Below are positions 1 through 11,767 of a stretch of DNA of 64,000 nt, piece after piece. The first letter of the stretch is position 1. Each line of letters starts with the position of its first letter. The position numbers and the translations under genes are program-made. A model generated the notes under the pieces. That model worked only from the letters and a program-made list of their open reading frames with translations, ran no database searches and was not told the DNA's origin. This DNA comes from Paramacrobiotus metropolitanus (Eukaryota > Tardigrada > Eutardigrada > Parachela > Macrobiotidae): the NCBI RefSeq assembly GCF_019649055.1, contig NW_026570480.1, positions 23,209-87,208 of the forward strand. Direction: 5' to 3'.

Positions 1-199
1 AAGTTAAGTTAGCGCAAAATAAAAATTCGCAAGGGTGTTTTTCGCTATCAACATTTAATTTACAAAAATTGTACTTCGCTAGTTTATTTCGCAACAACAA
101 GAGCGGCGAACGAGACACTAGTTCATGAAATGTCAAAAAGCGAAATCAAAGCAATGTGACAGTAGCCTGTGCGTTGTTCATATTATATGTAATACGGGC

Positions 200-3100
200 T
201 TACGCAGGCAGTATGGTTTTTAACAGCTGCTCATTCCGACATTTTTCCACTCTTAGTTCCTGTGTCCGCTCCATAGCCTGCCTTTCCAAATCCTCCGCAT
301 AATGCTTCAACTTCCTCATAACTCGATCCATGTAGTTATCCTTGAAGCGTAGCACACGCATTAAACGCAGCTTAACCTTAGCTATCTTTGGTCGTTCCAG
401 TGGGTCCTCCGCCCAACAGTGCTGCATGGCGAAAATGAGATCAATCGGAATAACCGGATCGGATGTTTTAACGAACGGCCGGTACGGTGATGCCGACTGG
501 TTGTGCACCATCTGAATGACCTCAGTATCCATGCCGTCGGTGAAGATGCCGAACGGACGCACCGTAAACACAACTTCGTGCATAATGATTCCTAGTGCGT
601 AGATGTCGGCTTCTCTCGTCGGATAGGCGCCAGAATTTCGGAGGATTTCCGGTGCTGTCCAGAGAAGTCGCGAATAGTTTTGTTTATTAAGAACAGTCTG
701 TACGAAACAAAATTCACATCAAATACGGGACCAACAAAGCAAAAGTATTTATGTTCTTCAATATTTGTTAAGGTAAGCAATGCGATTTTGCTTTCTCTTA
801 CCTGGCCGATAATAGTCATCTCTTTAGGCCAGCCGAAATCCGTTAGCTTAACCACCAGCTGATTGGTTACCATACAGTTTGGGCTTTTTAAAGCGCCATG
901 AAATTTTAAATCGGAGGAATGGATAAACGCAAGCCCCTAAGAAATCCGTAACGCTGTTAGAAACTATGTAAAAGTGCATACATATGTAGTAGTAATATGT
1001 GCGTACATTGATGATGTCAGCCAGCATGGCGGTCTTAAGATCCCAAGACAACCACGATGGTTTCTCCTCGATGATCTCGTACAATGATCCCTTTGGGCAG
1101 TACTGGGAGAAGATCATAATCTTGTCTTTTTCCAAGGCTACTCCCACCAGGTCAACAATGTTGTTGTGCTTTAGAGCGCTCCTCTGCAGTCAGCTGCCAG
1201 TTAATCGCAGATACTATTCACGAACAGACTTTTTTACCATGTTAATTCGCTTGATCAGTTTGCCGCTCAAATGCGTCGTGCCGTGGTTGAGCTGACCGGA
1301 GCGGCACCATACCAGCTGCGATCCGTAGACATACACGTTCCGGTATGCCAGGGTGCCGGTTTTTGTGTGCCGAGAATGCAGCTGTTTATGAAAGACGGTA
1401 AACAAATATCATTACGATCTATAACTAAGCAACTTTAAAAATCTCTAAAATGCAAAAGTTAACGAAAACAATGGAAAAATAAGAATAGTTAAAGACGGCA
1501 GATTTAAGTTAATGCATGTGAATATTTCGTACGTACAGAATGCGAAGATCCGGTGGTCTCGTACGTTCCGAACGACGGAAAATACCTTTGCACTTGATTG
1601 GCTGGTATCAGCCAGTTGACACTGCGACTTTGTTGATGTCTGCGGTTGCATGAATGAGCAAACACAGCTATTATTATCGATAATGCAGTGATGTTGCAAA
1701 ATGGATTAACGGGATAGGTTTAATTCCTGTGGCCTGTACAGCTACCTACCTTCGGATGAAGCACATTCCAATAAAAATTACAGCAGCTATAAGCGCCACA
1801 GCCGTGGTTGAGGCAGCAATTGTCGTAATGGATGACTCTGGAGCTACAAAGTGTGAATACCAGAAATAAGGCAATTAATTCACTACATATGCGAATATAT
1901 TTGTAACAAAAATTTTGCGTTGCAAATAATTACTCAAACCACGTTGGTGGCACTTGGGATTTTCCCCTCGAAATCCGCATGCTGGGCGGTTCAGCGGCGC
2001 ACTGCCATTCAGTGGCCATCTGGTTCCGTTAATGGCAACGAGGTGACCAGACTTTTTGTCGTACTGGTAAATTATCTGCTCGTACAGTACATTCGCTCAG
2101 TTTCGCAGAATTAAACCTTGTTGTAATACTATGTATAAAATATAGAAGGTATTCATACTTCCATGTTGTCGCCACCCTCAACCAAGCCTCTCACGCCCAT
2201 TGCGCTATCAAAATCTCCATTGGAGTTGATGTTGTAGTAACCAAAATCGGTATCGAAACTGTGATTCCATATTAGTTTCGATAGCTCGACGCCAGAAACG
2301 GTAGCTGCCTGTAATCCTGCTAAAACCTAATGCAATGGAAAAACCACAAAGGTTTTTCTCTATTTAATGCAGCAATGCAACGTTGCACTGCAGAAATTGC
2401 CCCGGAACGTCAATACCTGCGCCAAAATTTGGATGCCCACGTAGTACCCGCGGCCGTAAACATTGATCTAAAAAAATACAGAAACGGAGCATACAGATTA
2501 TGGATACAGGCGTGCGACCCCCGACTAATGCCAGCAAAAGGGACATGTAATGTTGGAGTTGGTATTAGACAGTACCTCTTCATCACCATTATACTGCACA
2601 CCGTAAATAGAAGACGATCTGTTTTTGATCCGGATTGAAAGGTCATCGGTTTGGCCGATTCGAGCCGGCATACAGGAGACGAGCAACAAGTAGCGATAAG
2701 CCGCTTTGGCTAGCTGAAACAGTGACTTCTTTATTACTGCAGCATTAAGAAGGGTAAGGAGGATGTTGCTGGGAGAACTTGCCGCATCATCGTCCTCGTT
2801 AATTTTCCAGGTTAGCTTTCCAATAAACGGGGATGCGAAGGGAAGGATACCAATAAACGCCTGCAATTGATTCCGTAAGAAAAGTCATCTTGGGAAGCTG
2901 ATCTTGAAGGTGGCAAAATCTGCAATGTTCTTACATACTCTCCGTTAGCCATTCCCATTTTTGAGGCCACTACCTAAATTACAGGAAATATCTTATACAG
3001 TAACTGTATTAATACGGGCAGTCGTTGAGCGAATCATGGTACATACCAGGATATTGCGTAGACGGGAGCCATGTGTGCTGATTAAAAGCACTAGAAAAGT

Positions 3101-4562
3101 AATATGAAAAGGTCAAGTGTCAAGCGAGACAGACGATACAGTAGATGTACTCGTATTCGAAAGCCCCTTTAATATTAATTTTCTTCAGGAACTGTCATGA
3201 TTGGTTTAGCGCGTGCACCTCGGCTGTATGTTGCCGCTTCCGTCAGATATCTCTCGTAATCCGGATTGGCTTTAAAATCGTAGTGCAAATGTGTAAGGAC
3301 AACGGAATGCCGCTTCTTGATAACATCTGGCAGTGCCCGACAGATTAAGAAGAAGGTATTGAACTCGGTAGCACTATCATCGCAGATCAGCGCCAGATTG
3401 GTCCAATTGTACTGCTGCAGCAAGCTCATAACAACGTCCGTCAGGTCTTGCTGCTGGAACGGAGCTAGACGCAAGAGGGTCGGGAAGCGACGTTTGTTCT
3501 CGAGTGCGGCGTCGGTACCACCCCTGAAAACGAAGCAAAAAAATTAATAAAGTACAAGAAAAATGCTAGTATATGCATAAATGGTGCGCAAATCTTTGTA
3601 CGTACAGATACCAGTAAGTAAGGATACATACAGCAATGAGCAGATAAGTAAGCCATACACGATTTGCACTCACGCTGTCATAACCAAGATATTCCACTCT
3701 GAAAATCAATTCATTTTAAAATTCATGACATTATTTATCTGCTCTGCGCAAAGAAAAAAATTAAGCATTTATAGAAATGATCAATAAGTAAAGATCGTTT
3801 ACCAACCTCTAGCAAGGTCTGCAAGATACCCAACCGCTTCGCTGCATGCTGTAATCGGATAAAACTCTTTTATTATTTAAGATCGTCAAATACATAAGAA
3901 ACCTAACTGAATCTCCATCAAATATTTATTACGGTTGCTCGATACACATATATGTACTTGATTACTTCATATAGCTTCACTCTTCTTTGGTTGAGGTTAG
4001 TACTTCATATAACATCTTCGCACACTAACATCTTGTAATTTTTCAAAGTTTCGCCTATTAACAATAAGTAACCTATAACAAAGGAATTTCGCCGTTAAGG
4101 TAAAAAATGCCATAACCAGTTTATATCCACAGAATACAGATACTTCGTAGTCCGTACTTGAAGACAAAACTATAAAGTTTAATAATCTTATTTAGCCGTT
4201 CTTGGTGGTAGTCACTCACCGGTAGCAAGCAGAACAAAAACATCGTCAGCCGACTGCTTCCAGCGTTGTGCGGTGTAGTATTCCGTCACAAAGGGTAACA
4301 CATCATTTTGTACATCACCACATGTGCGCGATTGGTTGCGCTGCCAGTCAACGACAGAAAATACCATATTATCATCCATATACCTCTCGTTGACGGTCAT
4401 CACTGCCAGGTCGATCGGTGCTCCGACATAGTTCAGACTGGACGGCAGTGATGTCCACGACTGTACGGACAACAGAATGACTCTCCGGCTATTGACGCAC
4501 GAAGCTAGTATCATAAAAATCAAAAAAATTCTGCTGCAGTAGCAGTATTTTCGCTTCTCCAT
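200..4562 (-). CDS. Receptor-type (natriuretic-peptide-receptor-like) guanylyl cyclase, 3' end off the window
   Basis: Multi-exon gene read right to left. Exon 1 (4220-4562) starts with ATG and a signal peptide, then opens an ANF-receptor-type ligand-binding domain; donor GTGAGT. Further extracellular exons: about 3805-3851 (ACSEAVGYLADLA), 3182-3524 (FPTLLRLAPF then YNWTNLALICDD), near 3050-3095, about 2560-2865, 2417-2467, about 2155-2310 and 1940-2100 (WPLNGSAPLNRPACGF, the Cys-containing juxtamembrane stretch of this family). A transmembrane helix lies at 1750-1845, ending at a GTAGGT donor. Pseudokinase (kinase-homology) exons follow: about 1545-1650, 1214-1400, 1007-1180 (ending ADIIN), 802-936 (GLAFIHSS, VKLTDFG) and 200-675 (LWTAPEIL, then a dimerisation coiled coil ending LLKTILP). 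The last exon ends at a GTAAGC donor, so the cyclase domain should lie left of base 1. Between 1180 and 1213 the frame changes across about 38 bp, either a very small intron or damage. In this family, ligand binding outside drives cGMP synthesis inside. Confidence 0.85.
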
Positions 4563-7500
4563 CGCATTACGCGGCTGTGCCGATCATGCAGTTTAAATAC
4601 TGTGAAATGCACTAGATTCAGGATAAATATTTTATAAACTGTTGCTGCCAGATTGAGCACCGTCACAATATGAAAAAGAATCGCGGTACGCCATGGATAT
4701 TTGGACTGAATATTCAGGAAGCAAGTCCGAGCAAAGAGCGGTTTGTGGGGAATTCGCCGAGGCATGCATGGGTCATTTCTGTGTTAGAGCAGAAGGACTG
4801 CGTAATGGTGAAATCCCATGTGCCACGAGCAACAGCGCTCCGACCGAATCAAAACAAAATATTTACACAGTAAAATTAACTCGTCCGTGACAGTGTCATG
4901 CAGCGTCTCAACACGGCGTTTACTGGAAGCTGCGGCGTTATTGCGGCACACCTCACGCAACGGACCACCTAATTACGCTCTCGTTATCCACTTCAAGGCA
5001 CCTTCGAAAAACTGCTGCGTTGGCAAATTTAATACTTATTGGCACTGCTAGTAAAGTAGACTGTAGATATGTATTGCTCTGGATGCCGTGCTTTCGACAG
5101 AAGGGTTTCCTGTAATCCGAATGTAGTTGTACACGAATGTTGTTGCGGAGATTTACGTTGTGGACGTATCACATACGGTATTAACTGCAAGTAATTTTTA
5201 ATTAACCCGCTCGGTTACACCCACGTAAGCTCTCCATCCGGCGCAGCCCTGCCAAAGCCAGACTGAATATTAAGTCCTCGTCATAATTTATTAACTGTTG
5301 GCAGTTGGAGAGTACAACTGGAGAGGTCATTTGAAGGATAACTGAAACGGAAGTATCTGTGAACGCTAACCAGCGTCAAGGTGGGATAACTACCTGTTTA
5401 TTATCCCATTACAAGGCACAATACCATATAAGCAATATCACATAAGGGAAAGCAACATCCAGTCCAATCTTCACAGAAACATTTCACTGAACCAGCTCAG
5501 AGGCCAAGATTCCGCTTAGGCCGGTTTCAGCAACATATGTTGTTTTTCTGTTGTACATGGTTGTGCTGCGACATATCTGATTTTATAAGCTAAAACTTTA
5601 AATGATTTGTTGAATGAAACCGGCTTAATTGCTACTCTGATAGATCGTGGGGTGTGTTTGCTTTGGCTAAGTAGTATGTCATAGATACAGAGCGCTGAAA
5701 ATCGCCTGAAATATAAATTGTTGGAAAACTTTATGGATTTAGATTCAGGCAAACGTTATTCTGGTTTTTTTTTATTTCGCCATCGCCAGTAGGAATTATT
5801 TGCAATAAATAGACAAGCCCGTGCGCCAATAAAACATCCATAATGCTTCGCTCCTGCTTTTGATGACCTTTAGTAACATAAAGTTGATGCATCATCTATT
5901 ACGTTTGTTGACGCTTTGGCAGTCTGCACTGTAATACTTCATCTATCTACACGGCATATTAGCGTAATAAGCGCAAGGATCTTGAGCAAACTGCGCAGTA
6001 GCAGCGCAAATTATACGCCAAGATCCGTGACCTGCGGGACCGAGACGTAGAGATTTGTTCGGCCATTTCCTCTTAATTTACGTTGCTAACCACCTTTCGT
6101 CAAAAGCAGGAAAGCAACACCTTGTGAAACTTAATTTCTAACGGGAAATGTCTAATAATATCGTCCACCACCCTATAGCAGTAAAGCCACACCACGAAAT
6201 CGATAATTGTTTTCCGTATACGCGAGTCTAATTAGCTTGTCACATAATTACGAGCGCTTACTACGTCACCAGTAGATGGGAGTGTAGTGTCTAATCATGT
6301 ATCAAAACGTTAGAGTCGATACAGGACTAATACCATGAAGCAGCGACATTACGTCAGCAAGGCAATGAGGAGATCAATTTGCATAAAACACAACACGGGA
6401 TATTGTGGTCAAATAAAAGAACATCATAATCTTACCTTGGAGCTTGACACGTTCAGTTGTGCCATAGAAGACACGTTCAGTTGTGCCATAGAACCACCGA
6501 TCCATGTAGTTTCAGATACAACACGCACAGTAAAGGTTTTTTTCCTATTATGATCATAACCTGGATTTGTCAGTGAGCACCGGAGCAGACTCTAAGTTTT
6601 ACCGCACCGCCGTTGCATAACCCTACCTTGTGCCTTCCGGTAGGCAGTTATGCGAACCGTCGACAATTATTGACAGTTGAGAAAAAACGGAAAAGCCTAA
6701 TGGGTCACAAGCCTTTTTCCTGTGATCTCCTTTCGCCCCAGAGCGCCGGTGTATGAGCACCTCGCTGGATTCGCCGGATGATATAAGAAACGGCCATATA
6801 ACCGGCATTCTCAGTGCATCCACGGCAGTGTGAGAATGGGATGCCAGAGTATGCTGTGTCGAGATTTTGTGGTCTTTTGAAAATCATGTCTGTTCTTTTA
6901 TAATTTGGTATCGCTGCCGCGTATTTGTTTCCTGCTTGTTCTAAACGCTCGACGCCGGTAGTCGAATCATCTTCTTCCATTTCAACATACCTTGTGAAGG
7001 TAAGAAATTGAATTTTAATTATTTACCATAGGTGTTTACGCTTGTGTGTTACTTTGTATCATATGATTATGTATTTCATTGGGAGAGTTTTAAATCCGAC
7101 TATCCGACGTGTTGCCCTTTGTTCAACGACTCGAGCAAAATCTCCATGAATGATACAAATACGTGCATGAATGATACAAGTACCTCCACTCCTGTTATAC
7201 TTCCTCCTATTATACTTCCTCGCAGCACGCTAGCTCGCTCCTAAATTAAGCCGTTTGTTTGTAAACCTGTCCTGTACAATACTGTTTAATTAATACAGAT
7301 TGAACATTAACTTAATAATTAATTATTGGGTAATATGAGTTTACTGTATTAAAAATAACTGCTAATATGCTAAGAAACCGCATAGAAAAGTCGGCAAAAC
7401 GCAGGTAAGCGGTATGAGACACTACTCGTAATAATCCCTCCAGCAAGAAATCAGTGCGTTCGTCGACCTCACGCACGGCACTAACTTTTACTACATCTCA

Positions 7501-7786
7501 AGCGCTACATTGAGTTTTTTTCTTGGAAAACCACATACAAAGAAGGTGTCACAAATCATGATGGCACTGATCGATTTTTCTGTAAGACCGACAACATCAA
7601 ACCAAAAGCGTGGTTAATAAATTGCGGGCTATTTTTAAGCCACATATCGAAGCAGCTAAGCATCACTACAAATCAAAATAATTCGATTTAAATTCTATAC
7701 TTGTTTGTTGGATAAAAATAAGTACACATTTTCAACAGTCATTACCGCTGCGTCAAATTGACGCCACCTATTCCAGTAAGCAGCCT
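4563..7786. other. Gene-poor stretch upstream of two divergent genes
   Basis: No convincing gene was found in this 3.2 kb. Open frames are short, mostly lack an ATG with a plausible protein, and match no family I recognise. A 91-codon ATG frame on the minus strand (6705-6980) has no splice or family support. It holds a perfect 24-bp tandem duplication at 6446-6493. Near 7145-7215 there are short imperfect repeats (ATGAATGATACAA twice, TTATACTTCCTC twice). Confidence 0.5.
6446..6493. repeat. Perfect 24-bp tandem duplication
   Basis: The unit starting GACACGTTCAGTTGTGCC occurs twice without a gap (6446-6469 and 6470-6493). Confidence 0.9.
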
Positions 7787-7792
7787 TATAAA
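7787..7792 (+). promoter_or_regulatory. TATA box of the 7971-8327 gene
   Basis: TATAAA lies 184 bp before the preferred ATG at 7971. A transcript starting about 30 bp downstream would have a 5' leader of roughly 155 bases. Only the motif and its position support it. Confidence 0.4.
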
Positions 7793-7970
7793 CATTTCCC
7801 TCAACGGGCGTTACTCGACCGCTTCATGATCTCTTTTGCGACGTAAAACTGCCATAATGTTCTGCAAAATTTACCGCTACCTACGTTACACTTCTCCAAC
7901 CTTTTTCGTACTTATACGGTTGTATTTATTGGTTAACCATTTTAACCAATTATCCTTGTCCGTTGACCAG

Positions 7971-8327
7971 ATGCTGCGCCCAAGCTTGGTAGTTATCCTG
8001 GTCATCGCTTACGTCTACGGACAGGATGACCTTTACAATGACAGCGACACCGGGCTGCGCGATTTCCTGGACGTAGATCCGGCAGTGATGGCGCTGCCGG
8101 ATATCATCAGTGGACCGGTTGATAAGCGTCACATCTTCTACACCGGAGGATGGGGCGCCGGTGGCAGTACCATGGGATATCCGCGCGGCAAGGACATCAA
8201 AGTACAGGCGGCCCGCAAGAGCTCCGACCAACCGGTTCCCGGGGTGTCCGGTGCTGGACAGCCCAGTGCCAGCAAATCCGGCCGAGTTCGCCAGCTGTTC
8301 CTCTCCCGCAACTGGGGACCGGGATGA
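7971..8327 (+). CDS. Small secreted precursor, possible amidated neuropeptide prohormone
   Basis: 118-residue protein. The ATG at 7971 is preferred over the in-frame ATG at 7836 because it begins directly with a signal peptide (MLRPSLVVILVIAYVYGQ). An acidic spacer follows (DDLYNDSDTGLRDFL), then a Lys-Arg pair, a Gly/aromatic segment (HIFYTGGWGAGGS), and at the extreme C-terminus a basic stretch followed by QLFLSRNWGPG and the stop. A peptide with N-terminal Gln (pyroglutamate) and C-terminal Gly (amide donor) resembles short AKH/ACP/GnRH-superfamily peptides, where a Ser, a basic residue and a Trp sit at similar places. In arthropod AKH precursors the peptide usually follows the signal peptide directly, so its C-terminal place here is odd. 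TATA box at 7787; AATAAA at 8498. The secreted nature is well supported; the hormone identity is a guess. Confidence 0.65.
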   Translation: MLRPSLVVILVIAYVYGQDDLYNDSDTGLRDFLDVDPAVMALPDIISGPVDKRHIFYTGGWGAGGSTMGYPRGKDIKVQAARKSSDQPVPGVSGAGQPSASKSGRVRQLFLSRNWGPG

Positions 8328-8497
8328 ATCGGTTGGTATGAGGGACCAGTGAATAGCAGAGCTGTTGCGTATAATGATGTAGCAGTAATGCGGCTGTTAG
8401 TGTACTGTTGTTTCGTAGCGTTATTCAGTGCAACTTTGACCTTTCCCTAGCTTTGCTTCTGTGCACAAAGGTATACAATTGGGCGATTTCAACTTGA

Positions 8498-8503
8498 AAT
8501 AAA
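8498..8503 (+). terminator. Polyadenylation signal of the secreted precursor gene
   Basis: AATAAA 171 bp after the stop codon at 8327, in the same orientation. Confidence 0.5.
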
Positions 8504-8796
8504 TTACTCGGGCACAAATTCAAAGCACAACAATTAAGTTGAAACTAGGTGTAGCAGCAAAATGACCGACAGAAGCAGTTCACTGTTTTTCGTTGTCACG
8601 GCGTCATGACTGATTTTAAGTCCCACTGCACTTCATTGTTACCAACAATCTGTGAATACTTTATTTTAACAGCTCGAAAAACAATAGTGTCAATATTCAA
8701 AATGTCGCGCTTACGTCTACTAAGTTTGCTTGTTCGATTCAGAGTACGAGTTACTGCAAAATTAGGTTTACACTCATAGTTACAAATACAGGTCAT

Positions 8797-8922
8797 TCAC
8801 CGACGGTTACATCTAATCCAGACATTATTATTATTGTATATTGCCGCTACGTTAACGTGCTTGCATGACTTGGAGCACGATACGGAAAAGCAAAACAATA
8901 ACAGCACGACGATCTTTCTCAT
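8797..8922 (-). CDS. Tiny secreted peptide or signal-peptide exon
   Basis: ATG frame of 41 residues beginning with a classical signal peptide (MRKIVVLLLFCFSVSC), then SKSCKHVNVAAIYNNNNVW and one more Cys before a TGA. The sequence around the stop (CGTCG then GTGAAT) could also be a splice donor, so this may be only the first exon of a longer gene reading left. No downstream exon could be chosen with confidence. No family recognised; the case rests on the hydrophobic signal-like start. Confidence 0.35.
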   Translation of the reverse strand: MRKIVVLLLFCFSVSCSKSCKHVNVAAIYNNNNVWIRCNRR

Positions 8923-9160
8923 GCGCCTGCTAATATTAATAATTCTAAATGTGCAGTCCGCACATTATCCATATGACGTCAGACGTATGTATATTTAACT
9001 TCGCACGTAAATCATTTTAACAGTAATCACAAGCGCTGGCACACTAATTCATGGTTAAAATTTAAACATGAAAAAAACAACCAAACTCTCTGTCATCCCT
9101 AGAGTTAAAGGGTAATGTACTCAAAACGGCGGTAGTGTTTCCACTGAATTTTATGAAAAT

Positions 9161-9188
9161 TCTTTTTGTGTTCCAGTACACAAAAAGA
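9161..9188. repeat. 11-bp stem hairpin in intergenic DNA
   Basis: CTTTTTGTGT (9162-9171) and ACACAAAAAG (9178-9187) are perfect inverted copies around a 6-base loop, with one further flanking pair. Nearby A/T-rich DNA repeats TTTCTGTA-like pieces. From 8923 to 9892 nothing else gene-like was seen. Confidence 0.6.
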
Positions 9189-9892
9189 GTTTCTGTATAC
9201 ATAAAGAAATAGATAATATTTTTATTATATATTTCTGTACATATACAGAAAAATGTTTTTGTCCTTACTCAAACACTGCATTGGTTAGGGCCGTTAGGCG
9301 TCGAACACTGCATTGTTAGAGCACACGGCTTCGCATGGCGATTCCGCAACCCACATCACAACTTCTATTCAACAAATTCAAAAATTAACTCCTCTTCGTA
9401 CACGCACTGCCGCATCGCCTACTTACCAGGGCCCCGTCACCGGCTATAAATTCAGAAAAATTTGATTTTTGCAGGAAGATAGAAACATTGACATAAGCAA
9501 AAAAAATTATTTGCAGCTGCTGTGATCAATGGATCAATGTTGGTGTGTGATTGCTAATTCTAACAAAATACGGTATTTAATACAGCACGTTGCATTTAAA
9601 TAATCACATAATAAAATTTCATTATCTCGTACTGATTTACCGTTTACTCTCATAACGCGCCAATATGAATTTAAGTATTGAGAGCCAATAAAATTAGGTT
9701 TGCCAACAAAATGCGGTCATATTGTTGCTGACGTGACAACCGAAAACCTACTACAGCGTAACGCTGATCGTTTGTGATGAACTATGCAGGTTTATTCCCA
9801 CAGATAATGCACGTGGAACATACTATATGAATTTCAACCTAAGTTACGGTAAATCACATTTCGGTGCCACGCAAACCAAACTAATCATTACC

Positions 9893-11038
9893 ATGCGCTG
9901 GAACTATATGCTTATTTTATTTATCGCTATTCTGAGCATCCTTGCGGTTACCTTTACACTACGGCATCCAGGTAAAATAAGCGTTTTTAAATAAAATATA
10001 TGTATGTATGTAGTATGTACATAAAATATGTTCACATGTACATGTACATTTTATGACATCTGCTTTAGAGCGTTACTGCAGTTAGTCTTTAATTACGTAA
10101 AAATAGCTTCTTTTCAGCGGTGATTTACCACTGAATCCATGTTAGACGTAAATCTATTTTACAACAAAGAAAATTTACCTAACCACCGATTACGAAGCGT
10201 ACATCCAGCGCTTTGTTATAAACTAGCAGTATTTATTCGCAGCATGCATAACATACCGGCATAGGATGATCAGTGGATATATCATACGTCAGTGCATTAT
10301 TGAACTAATGCAGGATGATAAAGTACTTCGCATCGGAAAACAACCGGAGCGATGCCGAATTCCCGGATCTACAGTTTTCCCGCTGTTCAACGCTTTTGAT
10401 CAACGATTCTCCCAACAAAGCATGGCATGTTTACGGGAATGTGATTTACACAGGATTATTCGGGAGACGTTTGACCACGCCCTGGAAAGTAACCTTTCCG
10501 ATGAGGAGTTCGTCAGTGAAGATCAGATGTACGGTGTCATTAGTCGGCGGTGCGGTTATTCCTTCCTAAAATAGTCTCCACCACGAATTTTACCGATTTA
10601 ATGTGGCAGAATACATTTTGGCTAGAACACTCGGAGCGTCCTGATCAAAAGATCAAGTTCCTCAACGACAAAGTGGCCAACGGGAATAAGTGGATGAAAG
10701 CGCTGTTCAAGAGCGGGCCAGTGTTTCGCGCCCTGGATTCACCGCGTACCGCCCTGGACCCACAGTCACAAGAGGATCTTACTAGTATCGTGACGAAGGT
10801 CAATACCTCCGAGGGAATGGTGCAATGGGATGGAGACATGTTTGTCATTCGGCCAATGACGCTGTACTGCCTCAATCTGGATACAGTACGATCGACGGAG
10901 AAGTTTGGGAATTTCACGGTATGGGCCAGTGGTAAGGCGGGTGATTTGTCGGCAACCGTGAATATTCCGCTGACTAATCTGACAGCGACGACGGTGGAGA
11001 AACAGTGGACGTTGTGCCACTGCAAGTGCACTTGTTAA
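9893..11038 (+). CDS. Two-exon secreted or type II membrane protein of unknown function
   Basis: Exon 1 (9893-9971) starts with ATG and codes a hydrophobic leader (MRWNYMLILFIAILSILAV) ending TFTLRHP, with a GTAAAA donor in phase 1. Exon 2 (10575-11038) follows a TAG acceptor and needs exactly one incoming base; the total is 543 nt, an intact frame of 180 codons plus stop. The mature part reads FTDLMWQNTFWLEHSERPDQ, later VQWDGDMFVIRPM, and ends in a Cys cluster (CHCKCTC). NFT, NTS and NLT offer N-glycosylation sites. No family recognised. The start of exon 2 is also found, decayed, near 17150-17220. The 600-bp intron contains a further duplicated coding-like segment (separate entry). Confidence 0.55.
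10190..10574 (+). pseudogene. Coding-like segment inside the intron, duplicated at 16.35-16.9 kb
   Basis: From ACCGATTACGAAGCGTACAT onward this stretch matches 16360-16910. The best shared reading is in the frame of 10266-10574 (FNAFDQRFSQQSMACL, then DLHRIIRETFDHALE), which aligns with FDKLFSHQNMAYLLECDLHQ in the other copy. The match at protein level suggests an ancestral exon. Copy-specific deletions and stops (for example after YIQRFVIN near 10236) suggest decay. It could instead be an alternative exon of the 9893-11038 gene. Confidence 0.4.
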
Positions 11039-11767
11039 GTACGAGTTATCTACAAGAACCGAAATAGTGGTGTTCTTTCCTTTTGCTTGTCATGCTTGTC
11101 ACTGGCTTTACAGCGAGCTTATGGCGCCATGCTTCCTTGACAATTATTCTTACACCAGCGCGGAAGAAATTTATGTACATTGGTGTTCTGCAGACTGTAG
11201 GCGTCTTATTTCATTGTTGTCAGATGCTGGTTTTTATTGAAGGCAGTAATAATGAGATTTCTTGTCGTTCAAGTTGGTCTTTTGATAACAATACAGTTCC
11301 CGTTGCATTAAGTATTAACAATACGCACCCTGTCTGCTGGTGAAAGTAAGAGTGTCTGTTCTATTGAGAGACAGCATACGAAACCTATATTTTTGACATC
11401 CGAGCAAGTCCATTTCTTTGAATGGAAAACTAATGAGATTTTTGTCCCTTAAAAAGGATCAAGGGGCAGACAGAACGGCTTACAGGAGTGCGCGGTCCCG
11501 TAGCCGGTAGTTACATACTGTGGCATTTATGCAGTTGTCAATTGTGATAGACGAAAACCATCGGTCGAAATTAGTGTGAATTAGGAAGTCCACTGCACCG
11601 TGGAGGAAGAAAAACCTTTAACTGTCAGTTCGAACAGGTGGACTGCAGAGCTAGCTGCATTAAGCTGCACTACCCCATATAATTATGTACTCGTACTTGT
11701 TATCTTATTGATGCATTCAGTTATAACTGCTATTATTGTTACTAATACGTCCTAGTTCGGAAAAAAA

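Noticed and set aside
6705-6980. 91-codon ATG frame on the minus strand
   Set aside because: No family, signal peptide, splice context or paralogue; too little support to call a gene.
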